This document shows positions 10,567 through 21,587 of a stretch of DNA of 64,000 nucleotides, piece after piece (position 1 is the stretch's first letter; each line of letters opens with the position of its first letter). The stretch is from contig NC_051089.1 in assembly GCF_901709675.1 (NCBI RefSeq), forward strand, positions 124,001 through 188,000, given 5' to 3'. The translations under genes were made by a program, and so were the position numbers. The stretch comes from Syngnathus acus (taxonomy: Eukaryota; Chordata; Actinopteri; Syngnathiformes; Syngnathidae). A model generated the notes under the pieces. It was not told where the DNA came from, ran no database searches, and was given only the letters and a program-made list of their open reading frames with translations.

Positions 10567-13259
10567 CGACTCGTCGTCGTCCTCCTGGTCCGCCGAGAGC
10601 TCTGCGGTCCCGCTGGGCCGAGACCACGACAAAGAGGTCTACGTGATATGGCGCTTGGCTTTTACACTCGGTGTAATTTCTCCAGGCGAGCACGCACTTT
10701 GTTTCTTCTACGCACGGTGAAAATTGTTCTTAAAAATCTGATCGCTGTATCGTAATGGAATGAAAAAGTCCGGCTTTTGCTCAAGCCCTCTCAATTTATC
10801 ATTGGACGCGTATTAACACGTAAAACCGCTCCTCAATTTTGGATGTTTTTTAGCAAAAATAAAAAAAACGTGTCGTGGAGGAATCACGATCTCCATCAGA
10901 TGAATATCGTCGCGGGCAGGCTCAGTGCGATAGGCCAGCGTGAAACAAAGGGCGGCGGGCCTTCTTTGGGCGGCCATTGAGCGTCACCTGAGTGCGGGCT
11001 CGGGAGAGCAGCTCGGTGGCGGCGTAACAATCTCGGGGATTCCCGTTTCCAGTGGCAGACCTGCTGAACAGCAATCGACAGCCGCTTCGGGTCTCCAGGG
11101 TGACTCTACCCGGTCGTCTGGCCGGCCGGCCGACCTCGCGGAAAGGGCGCCCGTGACTTCCGGGCGCCTGTCGAGGATTCCATGACACACGAGCAGAACT
11201 TGGCGGTTAGTGCCTGGGGTTGGCAACTTGGCGTTGGCGGGAAGCTACTCAGGCGGGACGGCAACTCACCCAGGCCGGTCCTCGTTTTGCTCCTCCGGGA
11301 TGTTTGGAAGTCTGTTGACCGCGAACGACAAATGGGAAGATGCTTTGGGAAGGTTCTGTGCTACACTGTGCGAAGAGGCCACTCACTGTCGGATGCGCAA
11401 GGCGGACGAGTGTTCCGCCTCCAGCCGTCGCACGGCCGCCAGCGCCGCCTTCCTGGCCACGTCCTCGGCCACACGGGCGGCCTCCAGACGCTGCCGCCGC
11501 AGGCTGCTTGGACACGAGCGCACATTTCACGGCGTCGGACTTCCGACGGGAGCACAGACAAAAGCGCCGGGAGGAAGGACCGACCGTTCCTCCACAGGAG
11601 CCGGAACCGCCTGGCCGGCATCCGTCTCGACGTTCTCCTCGGGCGGAGTCGGGCCCTCATCTTCAGACTGCAACCGAGCACGCAGAGCGTGACCAGATGG
11701 CATGGCAGGGCAGGGCAGGCCTGCTTTTCACCTAACAGCGAGGCGGTAGGAACGCTTCTCGGTCGGTATCGCGAGAGGAAAAGGCCTCTTTTTTTTTTTT
11801 TTTTTTCTTTTTTCTCTCACTCTCTCTTGACAGTTGTCGGTGGTGAAATCCTTCGAACGGTACCAACGCACGAGTGACCCCAAAGTCAATTTGAAGACCG
11901 CACGCGTATAGAGCGAGGCACACTCGATGTTGCCATCGTTGCTAGCGGATGGAAGATGGCCAGCTCACCTGGTTGTCCCGCTTCTCCTCATCGGCGTCTT
12001 TTGCTGACGGCTGGACATCCAAAGGGTGCAGCTGGCTCTTCTTCACAACCACTAAAGGTCACAAAGTGCGAGGGGCATGTGAGAGGCTAACTGCTAAAGC
12101 GCGCGTGGGTGCTAAAGTGCGCGCGACTGCTAAAGTGCGCGCGACTGCTAAAGAGCGTCCGCTAGCTGCACCTTGTCGCGTCAATACATTTGGCCGGCTC
12201 GCTAAAGACTCGACGGCGAGCGGCTCGCCGTAAGCGTTTTGACGGTTATCTGCTTATTTGCATCATGGAGCTACAAGCCACTAGCGCACGCGTGATTGTC
12301 AAAGACTCAAACACCACTTTCACATTCCACTTACACTCTTGAACGTCATCGTCAGCTTCCTGCGTGGGGCAAAAGGACCGGTTTTATGGCGAGTGTTTGC
12401 TACACACCCCAAAGAAACGCCACAGCATTGGCTGAAGTGGATTGGATTGAAGTCATACTTTGGCCTTTGTAAAGAATTCATTGAGTGCAACTTGATTTTT
12501 TGATTTGACGGCGGCGACTCCTTTCTTCAAGTGTAGTCGACCGATTTCAAGCTCCCGCCTTCCCAAACAACTGCGACCGTGTCAATGGCGTGAGCAAATC
12601 CAACAAGTTGCAGGCCAAATGGCTTCAATTCAGAATTCAGAGCTTGCGCGATCACGCCGCCGAGCGCCAAATGCTCGGATGCCTGCTCACCTGCTGGCGC
12701 GCCGGCCGGGGCAAGGTGCGCTCCAGGCTGCCGACGATCCATCCCATAATACTGCAAAGGGGAGACGTGGAGGAAGTGCCTCAGAGGCCTCGCCGCGGGC
12801 GTCTGCGCGAGAGACTCACCCAGCCGGGACGGTGTCCCCACGCGTGGACTCCGCCGGAAGGCGCGCGACTGAGCGAGCGAGTAAAAGGGACAAAGGCCTT
12901 TCTCTAGCTGCGCGCTGGTCTGCGCGCTACGAAGGAGGCGGCGAGGCGGAGTCCGTCTCACCTGCCGCCGTAGCGTCCGGGAAGACGGCCGAGGGCAGAG
13001 CGCCGCGGCCCCGTGCGACGGCCGCCTGCTCCACGTTGGGAGGGAAGGCCTGGCTCCGACGAGACGAGGCCACTTCCTGTTTGGACTCATCCCGGGTGCT
13101 GCTGAGCTGCTGGTGAAAAGAATCAATCAAGTGAGTGAGGAACGGCACCGAGCCTGCCCGGTGCCTGCCTTTGAGTGGGAGTTTCTGACCCGTTCCTGGA
13201 GTCGGTTGCTCTCGGGGGGGCGGGGAACCAGTTGGAGCAGCCAGCTCGTCATCTTCAAC
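10567..13259 (-). CDS. cngb1: Probable upstream (GARP-like, glutamate-rich) exons of CNGB1
   Basis: Upstream of the recognised CNGB1 exons are several short minus-strand open blocks flanked by plausible splice sites. They encode acidic or coiled-coil peptides typical of the GARP region: LSADQEDDDES (10567-10601), RLEAARVAEDVARKAALAAV (about 11385-11490), SEDEGPTPPEENVETDAG (about 11600-11670), KDADEEKRDNQ (about 11970-12010), RDESKQEVASSRRSQAF (about 12970-13105) and EKVEDDELAAPTGSPP (about 13190-13255). Low-complexity GARP sequence evolves too fast for homology by eye, so exon borders, phase and the start codon are unresolved. Two blocks share a frame interrupted by one TGA near 11530, so an intron must lie there or one of them is not coding. 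Confidence 0.45.
12093..12155. repeat. Short tandem repeat, GCTAAAGTGCGCGCGACT-like units
   Basis: About four imperfect 18-bp units (GCTAAAG plus GCGCG) inside a putative CNGB1 intron. Confidence 0.7.
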
Positions 13260-15331
13260 CTTTTCACTGTGAAAGGCCGACATGGACACGGTTCTTTTCT
13301 TTGCTTTTTTTCCACGCGTGTGCAAATGAAGGAGTGGGTGAGAGGGCGGGCGGGCGGGCGGGCTAGCGCGTGAGTGAGCCGGCCAAAGCTTTGTTTTTTT
13401 TCTATGCTTCTTTTTGTCTCTTTGCTTTCCATGTGCACACGTTTGTTTTTGGAATGCTTGCGCTGCAGTCTGGTCTCATCCAATTAGCAGCAGGCGCCTT
13501 CATCTTCATCCTCTTTGCGCTGTCAAAACGCTGGCTTTAGCACGTCAGCGTTTTGAGAGCGCCGGCTGACCTTCCGCGCGGCTACTTTGGCCAATGTGGC
13601 CAGCTCGCTACGACTTGCTCTTTCTTTTCAAACGGGAAGACGGCACATACCGAGGACAAGTGGAGGCAAACAACGGAGGCCCTTCAAAGCAAGAAAAGGA
13701 TGCGCGAGCAAGAGAGAAGTCCGAGACTCGGCCCCCCCCCCCCCCCCAGGTGGACATTTGTGTTCCGGTTCAGAAAGAAGCCAAGGAAAGCGCTTTCCAC
13801 AGCATGATGCTTTCAGGCATCACCATTTGGTTTGGACCCGCAATTAAAAGCTAACTTTGGTCTCATGTGTCGTTTGATGCCTGTTGGAGACATTTCCCTC
13901 CCTCCTTCCTCGACACCAATGCGCTGTCTAAACTTTCGATCTCTGCTCTTCTGCACGGCAGGTGACAGAAGCAGGCGCGCTTCGCGTTCGCCACCCGGAA
14001 AAGAATCAAGATTTCTCCCGACCTGACTGATTGAGCGGTCCTCCGCTCGCATCTCCTTCACACCGGCGAAACCGGGAACCAGAAGCTGAGCGCTGACGGC
14101 GGCGTGGCTGCGAGCTTGCGGGGCGATGACGAGAAGCGGGCTCGAGCTCAGGTTCGGGATAAGTAAGTGAGCGTGCGTGCGTGAGGACTTAAGAGGCGGC
14201 GTGGGAGCGGATTAGGGCAGGACAATGAGAGGGGTTAGGGTGCACGCGCGCGCATCCAATGGGCTCCCAAGGTCATGTCTTCTTTTTGGTCCACCACAAG
14301 AAATGGTGGCTGTTTTCTTTTGGTGTCTTGTGGCTCTTCTCTTTTCTCTCAGTCTTGAAGTAAAAAAAAAAAATCATTTTTACAATTGCAATTCACTCGT
14401 ATGCGGCAACAAACAAAGATGGCGTCGTCAAAGAAGGAGACTCCGCTGATGGCAACAGAGAGGGCACGCTAATCATTAGCCACGGCCTCAATGGGCAGGG
14501 AGCGAAAAGAATTTTTACCACGGTTTTGTTGACACAGGTGCGTGTCGCCACGGCAACGGGCCACGCCTGGCCCAGTGGGGGGGCGCCGTCCGGCCCGGCC
14601 CAGTGGGGGGGCCTCCGCTCGGGTGTGGGCGTGACTGCGTGCGGCGCATTAAAAAGGTGCAAGAGCTCATCTCACTTGCCAGTGTGTGCGTGCTGCGGGC
14701 AGGCGTGAAGGTAAGAAGAACTTAACTTAACTTTAACTTAAGAAGCGCAACTCAGACATTTGCTTTGTCGGTCTCGACGCGCTTTCTCGGGCCAGTCCGG
14801 ATCCCGACGACTGCGCTCCCTTCATTTGCCAGATCAGAAAAAGGTTCTCCAGAACACAGCACAGACCAGCGCTCAAAAGGGACTGGCGTTGCGTTTTGGG
14901 CCCACTTGCTTGGTTTCGACGTCTCACAACTTGACAGGCTTTTCTTTTTCAATCGTTCTCTTTCAGCGCCTCGTGAATGCTTTCATGCTCGTGGGTTAGT
15001 TTTTTTTTTTTTTTTCTTCGCTGCTCGTGGTGAACGGGAAATGGCGGTGTCCATTTTATTGCGGGTCCTATCGCCCGCCGCCCCACCCAAGCAAACACGC
15101 CCAAGTGCATAGTGCAAAGAGCTCACCGTGGCTCTGCTGGATGTAGACGGGGCTCGGGCAAGTTGGACCGTGGCCCCGGTCGGGGGTGGCACCTTTTCAT
15201 TCGGGGCCGCCTCCCGCCCGTCCCCGACCGACGCCCCAGATCGCGATTCCCGCAAACGCTGGCCAACCCGTCCCCGGAATCCTCGAGCGGTTCCCGACTC
15301 CCTCGTGCGTTTGCAGGTCAGACGAATCGCC
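13260..15331. other. Divergent CNGB1/ANXA2 promoter region
   Basis: Lies between the probable 5' end of CNGB1 (minus) and the ANXA2 start (plus). No coding exon was recognised apart from the putative ANXA2 leader exon near 14.7 kb. It contains poly-C (13732-13747), poly-T tracts and a short duplicated GGCCCAGTGGGGGGGC motif (about 14570-14610). Confidence 0.5.
14648..14710 (+). promoter_or_regulatory. Putative ANXA2 core promoter and non-coding first exon
   Basis: A TATA-like ATTAAAAA (14648-14655) is followed about 55 bases later by GTGAAG and a good donor, GTAAGA, at 14711. The next acceptor in the plus strand, TTTGCAG at 15310-15316, opens the exon that carries the start codon 15 bases in. 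A short untranslated first exon is usual for ANXA2. The transcription start is inferred. Confidence 0.4.
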
Positions 15332-17627
15332 ATGGCGCTGGTGTCCGAGTTCCTGGGTCAGCTGACGTTGTCGTACGGCGAGGTGAGTCCGTCCGCCGAG
15401 GAAGCGCCGAGCCGGAAGTCAGACCCGTCGGATCAAAAGTGCGGTGTGTTCCGCGCAGGAGGCGGAGCCTACTTTTCCCACCGTGGTCGCCTACCGGGAC
15501 TTTGATCCCATCAGTGACGCCGCACGACTGGACGCCGCCCTCCGGACCAAAGGTCGGCAATAGTATTAGCGTGATCGATAGCGATCGGATTGGAATGACG
15601 ACAGACTGGGCCAATTTACAAGGCGGCTCGCTGTAGATTGCTGAGGTTTCCCGTTTGCACATTCAGGGGTGGACGAGCAAAGCATCATCGACATTCTGAC
15701 GCGGAGGTCGTACGAGCAGCGGCGCGACATCGCCTTTGAGTACGAGCGCCTCGCCAAGAAGGTGGGAGGCTGCCGCCGCCGCGCCGCCGCCACTGCCGCC
15801 GCCACTGCCGCCACCTTTGGGCCTCGGCCGCATGACGCGCTCACTTGCGTTTCAGGATCTGCAGACGGCCCTGAAGGGGGCGCTGTCGGGATCGCTGGAG
15901 GCGCTGATGCTGGGCCTGATGAAGAGCCCCGCCCAGTACGACGCCCTGGAGCTCAAAGCTGCCATGAAGGTGCGTCGGGCGCCAACACGGACGGGACGAC
16001 AATTACGACAACAAAGACGAGGACATCCGACGCCGGCGACAAATACAAAGACGCCGGTGACGGTGGCGATGACTTTAAGGGCCGCGACCACGACAAAAAC
16101 CACCACAACTGGACCGGCAGACATGCCTGAGAAGTAACGGAGGGCTGTCGATTCTTTTTTTTTTTTTTCTCCCGCCTCAGGGTCTGGGAACCGACGAGGA
16201 GACGCTCATCGAAATTGTCTGCTCCCGAAACGAGCGAGAACTGTCCGACATCCAAAAAGTGTATCGCGAAGGTCCGACCGGCGTGAGTGACGTGGCAGAT
16301 TCAAGAGCATAAAACCTCCTGCGTCCCTCCCTCCCTCCCTCCCTCCTTCCTTCCCTCCCTCAGTGTTTAAGAAAGAGCTGGAGAAAGACATCGCAGGGGA
16401 CACGTCAGGAGATGTGGCCAAGCTGCTGCTGGCTCTCGTTCAGGCCGGTCACAAATTCACGCCGCTTGAGGCCCGCTCGCGCCGACGCGCCTGTGACTCA
16501 TCCGCTCTTTTGTTGTCGCCTTCAGACCAAACGAGAGCGGGCTTCCAACGTTGTCGACTACCAGAAGATCGATGACGACGCCAAGGTTGGCTCGCTCGCT
16601 CGCTCGCCCGCCTCGATGGCTGAGTCCATCCGTAAGTCATTGAGTTGTGGCCACGCCCCCCTTTGTGACGTCAGAGCCTCTACGACGCTGGCATGAAGCG
16701 CAAAGGGACTGACGTGGCTGTGTGGATTTCCATTCTGACGCAGAGGAGCGCCTCCCACCTGCAGAGAGGTGTGCTGCGCTCGCTCGCTCGCTCCCCTCTT
16801 TGACGTGGTCACCCACCGTTCGCTCATGACGAGCTGCTCCATGTGCCCGCGCGCTAGTCTTCGAGCGCTACAAGAGCTACAGTCCGTACGACATGAAGGA
16901 AAGCATCCGCAAGGAAGTCAAAGGGGACCTGGAGAAATCTTTCCTGGCCCTGGGTACGTTGTCTCTTCCCTCCTTGACTCTCACGCCACTTTTACACTCG
17001 TGTGTGTGTGTGTGTGTGTGTGCGTGCGTGTGTGCGTGTGTGTGCGCACACAGTGGGGTGTTTGGAGAACAAGCAGATGTACTTTGCCGACAGACTGGAC
17101 GAGGCTATGAGGGTACCGGCGTCGCAGTGCGTGCATGCATGCGGCCGCATGCAAGCGACCTCTGGCTGACCTCTGGCTGACCTCTGTGTGCCTTTCAGGG
17201 CAAAGGCGCCAAGGAGAAAGTTTTGACTCGGATCCTGGTGTCTCGATGCCAAGTGGACTTGATGAAGATCAGAAACCAGTTCAAGAAGCGACACGGCCGC
17301 TCGCTCTACCGCGCCATCAGCGTGAGCACCGTTACGTCAATGATCGCAAGCGCCCGCCCGCCGCGAGCTTTTTGATGCATACCACGGCCGCAGCATTAGC
17401 GGCGCGCGCATGGCTCCGCTCGCAATTTGTCCGGCCCAAAGCGGTACCCGAGCCACAAGTTAGACATAAGCTGCAAAATTGTGGGCCCACGCCACGCCGA
17501 TGGCTCAAAGAAACCTCCAGCCGGGCTTCCTCCGCGTCACCGCCGCCCCGCTCTCCTTTTGTTTCAGGAGCATACCAAAGGTGACTACCAGAAGGCTTTG
17601 CTCAGCTTGTGCGGAGGAGATGACTGA
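15332..17627 (+). CDS. anxa2a: Annexin A2
   Basis: Calcium-dependent phospholipid-binding protein that links membranes to actin and, with S100A10, acts at the plasma membrane and endosomes. Twelve coding exons: 15332-15382, 15459-15552, 15667-15761, 15856-15969, 16181-16271, 16364-16443, 16526-16585, 16675-16768, 16858-16953, 17054-17112, 17199-17321 and 17568-17627. They total 1017 nt, giving 338 aa (human 339). It starts [17 protein letters not shown], has four annexin repeats ([51 protein letters not shown], and a fourth with [10 protein letters not shown]), the ANXA2 signature [20 protein letters not shown], and ends LLSLCGGDD. Exon sizes 80, 59 and 123 are classic annexin sizes. The intron after 16443 appears to start with GC rather than GT. 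The paralogue letter is a guess from the N-terminus. Confidence 0.95.
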
Positions 17628-17710
17628 GCCCGGTCAACGTCTGCGCGTGTGCTGGATGACGGCGGGAAACACACACAAAGCCAAAAGTGCGCCGCACGTG
17701 TCCATCAGAC

Positions 17711-17716
17711 ATTAAA
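17711..17716 (+). terminator. ANXA2 polyadenylation signal ATTAAA
   Basis: ATTAAA lies 84 bases after the ANXA2 stop codon; the variant hexamer is common in vertebrates. The tail site itself is inferred. Confidence 0.6.
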
Positions 17717-17719
17717 AGA

Positions 17720-18543
17720 TAGATGCAAAGCGTCTGGCTCCTGTTTGTCGCTTCCACGGCAGGCCCACCAGAGGGCAGCACCAGCAACATTTTGCTTCTC
17801 TGATGCGAGAACAACAATCCATATCCTATTGTGACAAAGTCCATGTGCGAGAAAGGACAAAGCGCCGAGACCGAGCGCATCTTTGCTCTTCATTACGTCT
17901 TCTGGATGCCACCGTCACAGCCACTTGGCTTTTGGACTGCTGCCGCATCCTCACCAATCACACACGCTAATGTGTCTACTGACACACACACACACGCGCG
18001 CACACACACACACTTGGCAATGCTTTTCCAAAGTCAAAGTGCTTACGGGCGCTTTAATGAAGCCGCTGACAGCCAATTGACTTTGTGGACTAACGAATGG
18101 CTCGCTTGTGCTTTGTCAAAACAACAAACAAACAAACAAACAAACAAACAAACAAACGGGAGGTCTGCTGCAAAAGAGGCCACAGGCAACTGCTTCTTGT
18201 CCAAACAACTTGACCAAAATGCGAGCGAGTGGTCATCAAAAAAGACAGAGCGAGAGAGAAAAATGTGATGCCTTTATAAAATGACTATTTTCAACTAAAC
18301 GGCGGTTGCCATTGCATGCAATTTCATGCACAAGAAAACAAACTCTTTCCAGCATCTTCTCGGACTTTCAATTGATGTTAAGCAGCTCCCCACCCGTTTG
18401 AAAGTTGACAAAGTTTGCAAGGAACCGGCACGCATCGGCACCTTGGTGCGTGCGACAAGCTTGGAAACACGCCAGCAAGAGTTTGAGGGAAAAGAGGCAG
18501 ACGAGCGCAGCAAACTGCGCAGAACCGGCCCTCCCCGTGTCAG
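17720..18543. other. Gap between the convergent ANXA2 and FOXB1-like genes
   Basis: No coding exon seen. It contains a CA/CG run (about 17982-18012) and (CAAA)n at 18121-18158; the rest should be the two 3' UTRs. Confidence 0.6.
18121..18158. repeat. (CAAA)n microsatellite
   Basis: A pure tetranucleotide run of about nine units between ANXA2 and the forkhead gene. Confidence 0.9.
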
Positions 18544-19179
18544 TCATTTGGCGGGCGGCGGCGGGAACGGCGCCAGCAGCACCGGAGGAAGCCAAGCCGG
18601 AGCGGCTTTGACGGCCAGCGGGACGGCGGGAAGCCGTCGGCCTCCGAGCCCGCACGCCAAACAGGGCAGAGGGAGAAAGTCCTCCGGGCCGGTCGCCACC
18701 GGCCGCCTGGCCGCGTCGCCCACGAGGCTCTCGATGGCGAAAGGGTGCTTGAAGGGCGGGCGCGGCGGCAGTAGTGGCGGTGGTGGCGGCGGCGGGCAGG
18801 GGTCCCGGAGCGAGCGGAGCAGCGGCTGCCCCCTGGCAAGGGGCTGCGCGGCCTTGAACCTCTGGCGGCGTCTGAGGAAAGTCCCGTTGCGGAACATGTC
18901 CCCGCAAAGGGGGTGCAGGGCCCACATGGCGCCCTTGCCCGGCTGCTCGGGCCCGCGCGGCATCTTGACGAAGCAGTCGTTGAAGGACAAGTTGTGTCGC
19001 ACAGAGTTCTGCCAGCGTCGGGCGTTGTGACGGTAGAAGGGGAAGTTGTCAGAGATGAAGCGGTAGATGGCGCTCAGGGGGAGCATCTTGTCCGGGCTGC
19101 TCCGGATGGCCATGGCCGTCAGGCTGACGTACGAGTAGGGCGGCTTGCCCGAGGCGCCGCGTGAGGGACGGGAGGGCAT
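18544..19179 (-). CDS. foxb1b: FOXB1-type forkhead transcription factor, divergent and short
   Basis: Single-exon gene, 211 aa from the ATG at 19179, chosen because [16 protein letters not shown] matches the spacing of the FOXB N-terminus (MPRPGRNTYSDQKPPYSY). The open frame continues 34 codons upstream without similarity. The forkhead domain spans residues about 12-108: [27 protein letters not shown], the recognition helix [34 protein letters not shown] and FLRRRQRFK. The LTAMAI, KMLPLS and WALHP.CGDMF features are FOXB-specific. The tail keeps two FOXB1 landmarks, [13 protein letters not shown] (human [14 protein letters not shown]) and [16 protein letters not shown] (human LPAIPVPIKPTPAAVP). 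ANXA2-FOXB1 adjacency also exists in human. Compared with the very conserved FOXB1 (about 325 aa in human) it is about 110 residues shorter and carries many substitutions, so it looks like a fast-evolving copy. The paralogue letter is inferred. Confidence 0.87.
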   Translation of the reverse strand: MPSRPSRGASGKPPYSYVSLTAMAIRSSPDKMLPLSAIYRFISDNFPFYRHNARRWQNSVRHNLSFNDCFVKMPRGPEQPGKGAMWALHPLCGDMFRNGTFLRRRQRFKAAQPLARGQPLLRSLRDPCPPPPPPPLLPPRPPFKHPFAIESLVGDAARRPVATGPEDFLPLPCLACGLGGRRLPAVPLAVKAAPAWLPPVLLAPFPPPPAK

Positions 19180-19959
19180 GATGGTCCGAGGGAAGGGGCG
19201 ACGGATGGGGAGGATGCGGGGCCGCCCAGCCAGACTGGCTGACCTGGGGAGTGTGAAGAGTGTGGCGAGGGTGTCGCACACGCGGGTTGTGAAGTTGGGG
19301 AGGCGGCACCGCGCTGGAAGGAGGGAGGGAGGGAGCGAGGGCGGTCAGGCAGGCGGCGGCGGCCAGGCGGGTCAGCTCATTGGCTGCTTCTTCTTGGTCG
19401 CCATTGGCGGGGGCGACCTTATCGACACCATCTCGCCACATAAACCCAAGGAGAAAGGCCTTCAGGAACGCTCGATTCCAAAAGACGCTCACCCCGCTTG
19501 CCATTGCAGTTCTCTTAAGTGACATGTCTGGAATCGCGGCCGGTCGTCTCTTTACGTTAGCTCCTCCCGACAAACGAGGCCGTCCTCGTCGTCACCGGCG
19601 AAAGCCTCGCTACGGATTTGGAAAGCCTGGGTACGGAATTGACACGTCAGGCTGGCCGGCCGACCGACCAGGTCCATTTGAATTCAAATGATGGGAGGAA
19701 TGAGGACAAAGGCAAGATTTGACCATCTAAAGCTTTGGGATGTCGGCTGAGCTGAGCCTTTTTCTTCTCACATCCCTTCTGCCAGATAAACGGCGTCATG
19801 GCTCGGCCACTCGGCCGAGTTCACAAATGGAAATGAATGAACAGGATGCTAACGAAGGGCGGCTAACGAGCGGAACGACCTCCGGCATCAAGCCAAAGGA
19901 ACCCGCTCGCTCATTCGCTCCGGCCGCTTGGCTGACGGCGGCCGGGGCTGGACCTTAGC

Positions 19960-20043
19960 ATGCCTGCCTGCCTGCCTGCGTGGCTGCCTGCCTGCGTGGC
20001 TGCCTGCCTGCGTGGCTGCCTGCCTGCGTGGCTGCCTGCCTGC
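19960..20043. repeat. 16-bp minisatellite (TGCCTGCCTGCGTGGC)5
   Basis: About five near-perfect units about 0.8 kb upstream of the forkhead gene start. Confidence 0.9.
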
Positions 20044-21423
20044 GAAACGTTCCCAAGTCTGGCCCGATTTGCATCTGGCAAAACCTTGACCCGAATTGGG
20101 TCAGAAGCCCCTTTTGGAGGTCGTCCCCAGGTGGAAGACTGTCCAAGAAGAAGAAGAAGGAGAAGAAGCCCAGTGAGCCGTTTTCTTTGGACAGTGATGT
20201 TGGCGCGCCGCAGCGCCGCCTGCTGGCGACAGGGAGCTTGACCACTCGGTCCGTAACACTGATCAATTTGGATCAGCTTGTGGAAGCCACTTTTGGTGTG
20301 TTTATCTTTGTTATATAGCGCATCATTGGCTGCTGTTGACAACAAAGCAACAATGAAGAGAATCCGTGCTTGAAATTGGGCCGGGACTCGGAAAGCGAAT
20401 GTTAACAGTACATGAAACCAAACTGTGACATGCAAGGCGAAATAACAAAAACAACAACAACAACAGAGAAAAAAGGGGCGCGAGTCCAAACCCCGGCCCG
20501 AGACGGCGAGTGTGGGCGGCTCCCGCACCCCGACGCTGCAGGCCTGTTCACGCGACGTCCAGGAGGTGGCGTCTTCGTCGAAGGAATAAGTGTTGTGTAC
20601 TCACAGTGCACGAGCCGGTCAGGTCGGTGGTCGGTCCCGTGACGTGTGCTTTTCCCCCAGCAGACGCCTTGACGTTCGTTCGTTCGTTCGTTCCAATGAA
20701 GAAAATTAGACGTATTCCACAAACGCTCCACAGTTCGGAAGTGAATCCCTTTGTCGTCCAAAACTTTGCAGGCTGTCTGATTTCATGAGCGCGATGCGCC
20801 GCCATTTGTATGCGTGCGCGGGCAGGGCGGGGCTCGGTCGAGACTGGAACCCGGATGCAATTAGTTTCAGCTGACTACGAGCCGGCCGACTGCGCAAAGG
20901 ACAGTACTGTCACGTCCGAGCGCGCTGTTGCTGCCGCCGTCACTCGCTCGCTCGCTTCTTAACAACATGCTCTCACTTGGCCTGGGTATTCCACGAATGG
21001 CGTTGCCAAACATTTGTCACGTTTTCTAATCACTTTTCCACGAGGCGCACACGTGACCGCCCTCCCGTTCTGGCTCTCTCGACCTTCGCTCTGATTGGCT
21101 CGGCTCTTCCTTGGCAATCGCAGATGCGATCAAATCATGCTTTTCAAATACAATCTAGCCTATACAAATGTTTTTTTTTTTTAACGCTACACAATCATCT
21201 CTCTCTCGAGCTAGATATATAAGTATCTTGCTAATATTAATAATAGTGACAGAAACAATGATTGAAGCGCTTTTAAAACGTACCGACGATTGGATTATAT
21301 TCTGTATAATGACGCCCTGACGATGACAGACAGTTGCCCACCTCCTGTTTTTTTTTTTTTTTCTGGACCTGCATTTGACACACCTGATAAGAACCACGGC
21401 ATTGTGACTTACTATGTTTTGAA

Positions 21424-21429
21424 TTTATT
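21424..21429 (-). terminator. PLEKHG4 polyadenylation signal AATAAA
   Basis: The minus-strand AATAAA is about 160 bases past the PLEKHG4 stop; it is the nearest canonical hexamer. Confidence 0.5.
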
Positions 21430-21587
21430 TAGACTCCTGTGGGGAGTGAAAAAGTGCCAGCAGATGCCATGAACAGAAGACACAAGAGTGAGCACGGAAC
21501 GGCGGCGAGTTGCAACGAGTCGCAGCTTTCCCAACATCGGTCATAGCGGTCGCCAGCCACGGCGACGGCACAAGTCGTCCAAAGCGC

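Larger units (their letters stand above)
19180..21587. other. Upstream region of the FOXB1-like gene and 3' flank of PLEKHG4
   Basis: No coding exon was recognised. It contains a 16-bp minisatellite (19960-20043), GTTC repeats (20672-20691) and AT-rich sequence (21160-21420). Confidence 0.55.
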
